NCBI GenBank assembly: GCA_963977945.1
Contig: CAXBQO010000017.1
Location: 1 to 14,762, forward strand
Direction of reading: 5' to 3'
Length of the DNA: 14,762 nucleotides
From: CALMJB01 sp963977945
Lineage (GTDB): Bacteria; Actinomycetota; Actinomycetes; Nanopelagicales; Nanopelagicaceae
Shown here: piece by piece, positions 13,733 to 14,762 of the stretch
Layout of the letters: every line of letters begins with the position of its first letter
Numbering within the stretch: the first letter of the stretch is position 1
Notes under the pieces: model-generated
Seen by the model: the letters and a program-made list of their open reading frames with translations, nothing else
Told to the model about the DNA's origin: nothing
Databases searched by the model: none
Program-made: the position numbers and the translations under genes

Positions 13733-14340
13733 GCACGTAAAGCGCGCTGCACTCCGTCAAGAATTTGCTGAAGTGCCTCTTCTTGGTCTCGCTGTGCAAT
13801 TGCCCGATTAGCAACTAAAACAGCTAATCCATGTACCGAGCTCCACGCAATCATAGGAGCCGAAGTTAAAACTTTCTTATCTAGGAATCCAACTTTCATT
13901 AATTCGGTAAGAGACTCTTTTAATAAATCCCAGGCTAAATCGGAGAATTCACTGATTGGTTTTTCGTCGCAGTGAATAAAAGCAACCTCGAACAAACGTG
14001 GATTTGATCGGGCAAAATCCACATAAGCTTCGCCTAAAGATTCAAAACGTAAAATTGCATTTTTTCTTTTATTAGTTGTTGGCTTAACTCGATCACGCCT
14101 AAATTTCATAAACTCACCAAGGTCTTGTCTAATTTGCTCCCGTAATTCCGCACGCATTTGCTCAAGATTTTCAAAGTGTCGATATAAAGCTGCCGGTGAT
14201 ACTGCGAGTAATTCCGCAACTTTTCTAATTCCGAGAGAAGTTATTCCATCTCGCTCAACTAAATTTCTAGCAGCGCGAATTGCCGAGTGTTTCAAATCAC
14301 CGTGATGGTAATCAGTTCCCTTGCGCTCAAGTGTTAACAT
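13729..14340 (-). CDS. TetR/AcrR family transcriptional regulator
   Basis: A 203-residue TetR-family repressor. The N-terminal part has the Y-H-H-G-D-L motif (11-16) typical of the group with the TetR C-terminal WHG-type domain, and a helix-turn-helix at about 38-57 (G-I-R-K-V-A-E-L-L-A-V-S-P-A-A-L-Y-R-H-F). The remainder (about 75-200) is the helical ligand-binding and dimer domain, with W128-type aromatic residues but no ligand that can be named. It is divergent from an MMPL transporter gene, and an inverted repeat lies between the two starts, so it most likely represses itself and the transporter. The last codons overlap those of fmdB by 4 bases tail to tail. The start is ATG with no ribosome site. 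Confidence 0.9.
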   Translation of the reverse strand: MLTLERKGTDYHHGDLKHSAIRAARNLVERDGITSLGIRKVAELLAVSPAALYRHFENLEQMRAELREQIRQDLGEFMKFRRDRVKPTTNKRKNAILRFESLGEAYVDFARSNPRLFEVAFIHCDEKPISEFSDLAWDLLKESLTELMKVGFLDKKVLTSAPMIAWSSVHGLAVLVANRAIAQRDQEEALQQILDGVQRALRA

Positions 14341-14399
14341 TGTTTACATTATTCCCTGTTGGGAACTATTAGTCAATTAACTAAAGAGATGGAATCTGA
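14341..14399. promoter_or_regulatory. Divergent tetR/MMPL control region with candidate operator
   Basis: On the minus strand TTGACT (14371-14376) is a good -35 for tetR, with AATAAT or TAATGT near 14346-14353 as the -10; transcription would begin at or next to the tetR ATG. Between them is the inverted repeat TTCCC-TGTT-GGGAA (14352-14365), short but placed where a bound repressor would block polymerase. For the plus-strand MMPL gene, GAGATGGA lies 6 bases before the ATG as a moderate ribosome site. The repeat is too short to be sure of. Confidence 0.4.
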
Positions 14400-14762
14400 A
14401 TGTTTGCCAAATTAGGTCATGCAGTTGCGCGTCGTGCGAAAGCCCTGTTGCTATTGTCAATTGTTCTAGTTATAACTTTTGGCGCAGTCGGATCTCAAGT
14501 TTTTACACGTTTTGATTCAGGTGGTTACTCAAATCCCAATAGTGATTCGGCCAAAGTTTGGGACTATTTAAAAGACACATTTAATGTCAAAGATCCGGCG
14601 GTAGTTGTTGTCGTTCAAACTAAGACTGGCACCGTAGATGATCAAACAGTTGCAGAACAAGCTGCAAAACTAGAATTGCAGCTCAAGAGTGAGCCAAGTG
14701 CGGAAAAGACTTTGTCTTACTGGAGCTCGGGCCGTATCCCATCTTTAAAAAGCACAGATCAA
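14400..14762 (+). CDS. MMPL family transporter, N-terminal fragment
   Basis: The first 121 codons of an RND/MMPL-type membrane protein; the gene continues past the right edge. The N-terminus has a short basic stretch (R11, R12, K14), a membrane helix at about 15-36, and then the start of a large external domain with S-G-G-Y-S-N-P-N-S-D-S (45-55), the usual place and style of the first periplasmic domain of MMPL proteins. Such transporters export lipids or drugs using the proton gradient; the substrate cannot be told from this part. The ATG at 14400 has a GGA 6 bases upstream. Divergent placement from a TetR regulator suggests substrate-inducible expression. Confidence 0.85.
   Translation, partial: MFAKLGHAVARRAKALLLLSIVLVITFGAVGSQVFTRFDSGGYSNPNSDSAKVWDYLKDTFNVKDPAVVVVVQTKTGTVDDQTVAEQAAKLELQLKSEPSAEKTLSYWSSGRIPSLKSTDQ

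Noticed and set aside
1..14762. Mobile elements, CRISPR arrays, attachment sites, riboswitches
   Set aside because: No transposase or integrase, no repeated spacing pattern, and no leader longer than about 60 bases that could hold a riboswitch.

Overview
This 14.8 kb window looks like a piece of chromosome from a small-genome, low-GC actinobacterium. By eye GC is about 40%. The gene order is typically actinobacterial (metG-tatD-rsmA-ispE, tRNA-Gln-glmU, rsmI opposite a protein mannosyltransferase, and a MoeA-like/RimJ/SepX-GlpR cluster opposite a 5-formyl-THF cyclo-ligase). Every gap between genes is under 100 bp, and several genes overlap. A freshwater Nanopelagicales (acI) type lineage fits best, but that is inferred from composition and layout, not from a marker gene. 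I saw no mobile element, CRISPR array or foreign-looking gene.

Layout. Positions 1-5322 are all on the minus strand, reading from right to left: rsmI, metG, tatD, rsmA, ispE, tRNA-Gln(TTG) and the first 46 codons of glmU. These serve rRNA modification, tRNA charging, isoprenoid precursor synthesis and cell-wall precursor synthesis. A 52-bp divergent promoter region (5323-5374) separates rsmI from a mannosyltransferase gene (5375-6670, plus). Positions 6671-9056 (minus) hold glp (MoeA-like), rimJ and glpR/sepX, a cluster tied in other actinobacteria to cell division. fthC (9133-9720) is divergent from glp. Positions 9717-13368 (minus) hold copC, a copD-ctaG fusion and an acyl-CoA dehydrogenase. 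fmdB (13433-13732, plus) converges on a tetR gene (13729-14340, minus), which is divergent from the start of an MMPL transporter (14400 to the window end).

The two most interesting points are these. (1) Seven of the 17 protein genes have a -10-like TANNNT hexamer exactly six bases before an ATG or GTG start, and these generally lack a usable Shine-Dalgarno site. This is the signature of leaderless mRNAs starting at the start codon, and it decides the start of the acyl-CoA dehydrogenase. (2) The MoeA-like protein of the cell-division cluster has lost the whole segment carrying the MDGYA motif and has degenerate versions of the other catalytic motifs, while its membrane partner GlpR/SepX is intact. 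That suggests a MoeA fold kept for division rather than for molybdenum cofactor synthesis. Smaller points are a CopC with lost copper ligands, palindromic TTAA stop sharing at two convergent junctions, absence of the usual rpf gene between tatD and rsmA, and an FmdB/Ruc-like zinc-ribbon protein with a disordered lysine-rich tail.
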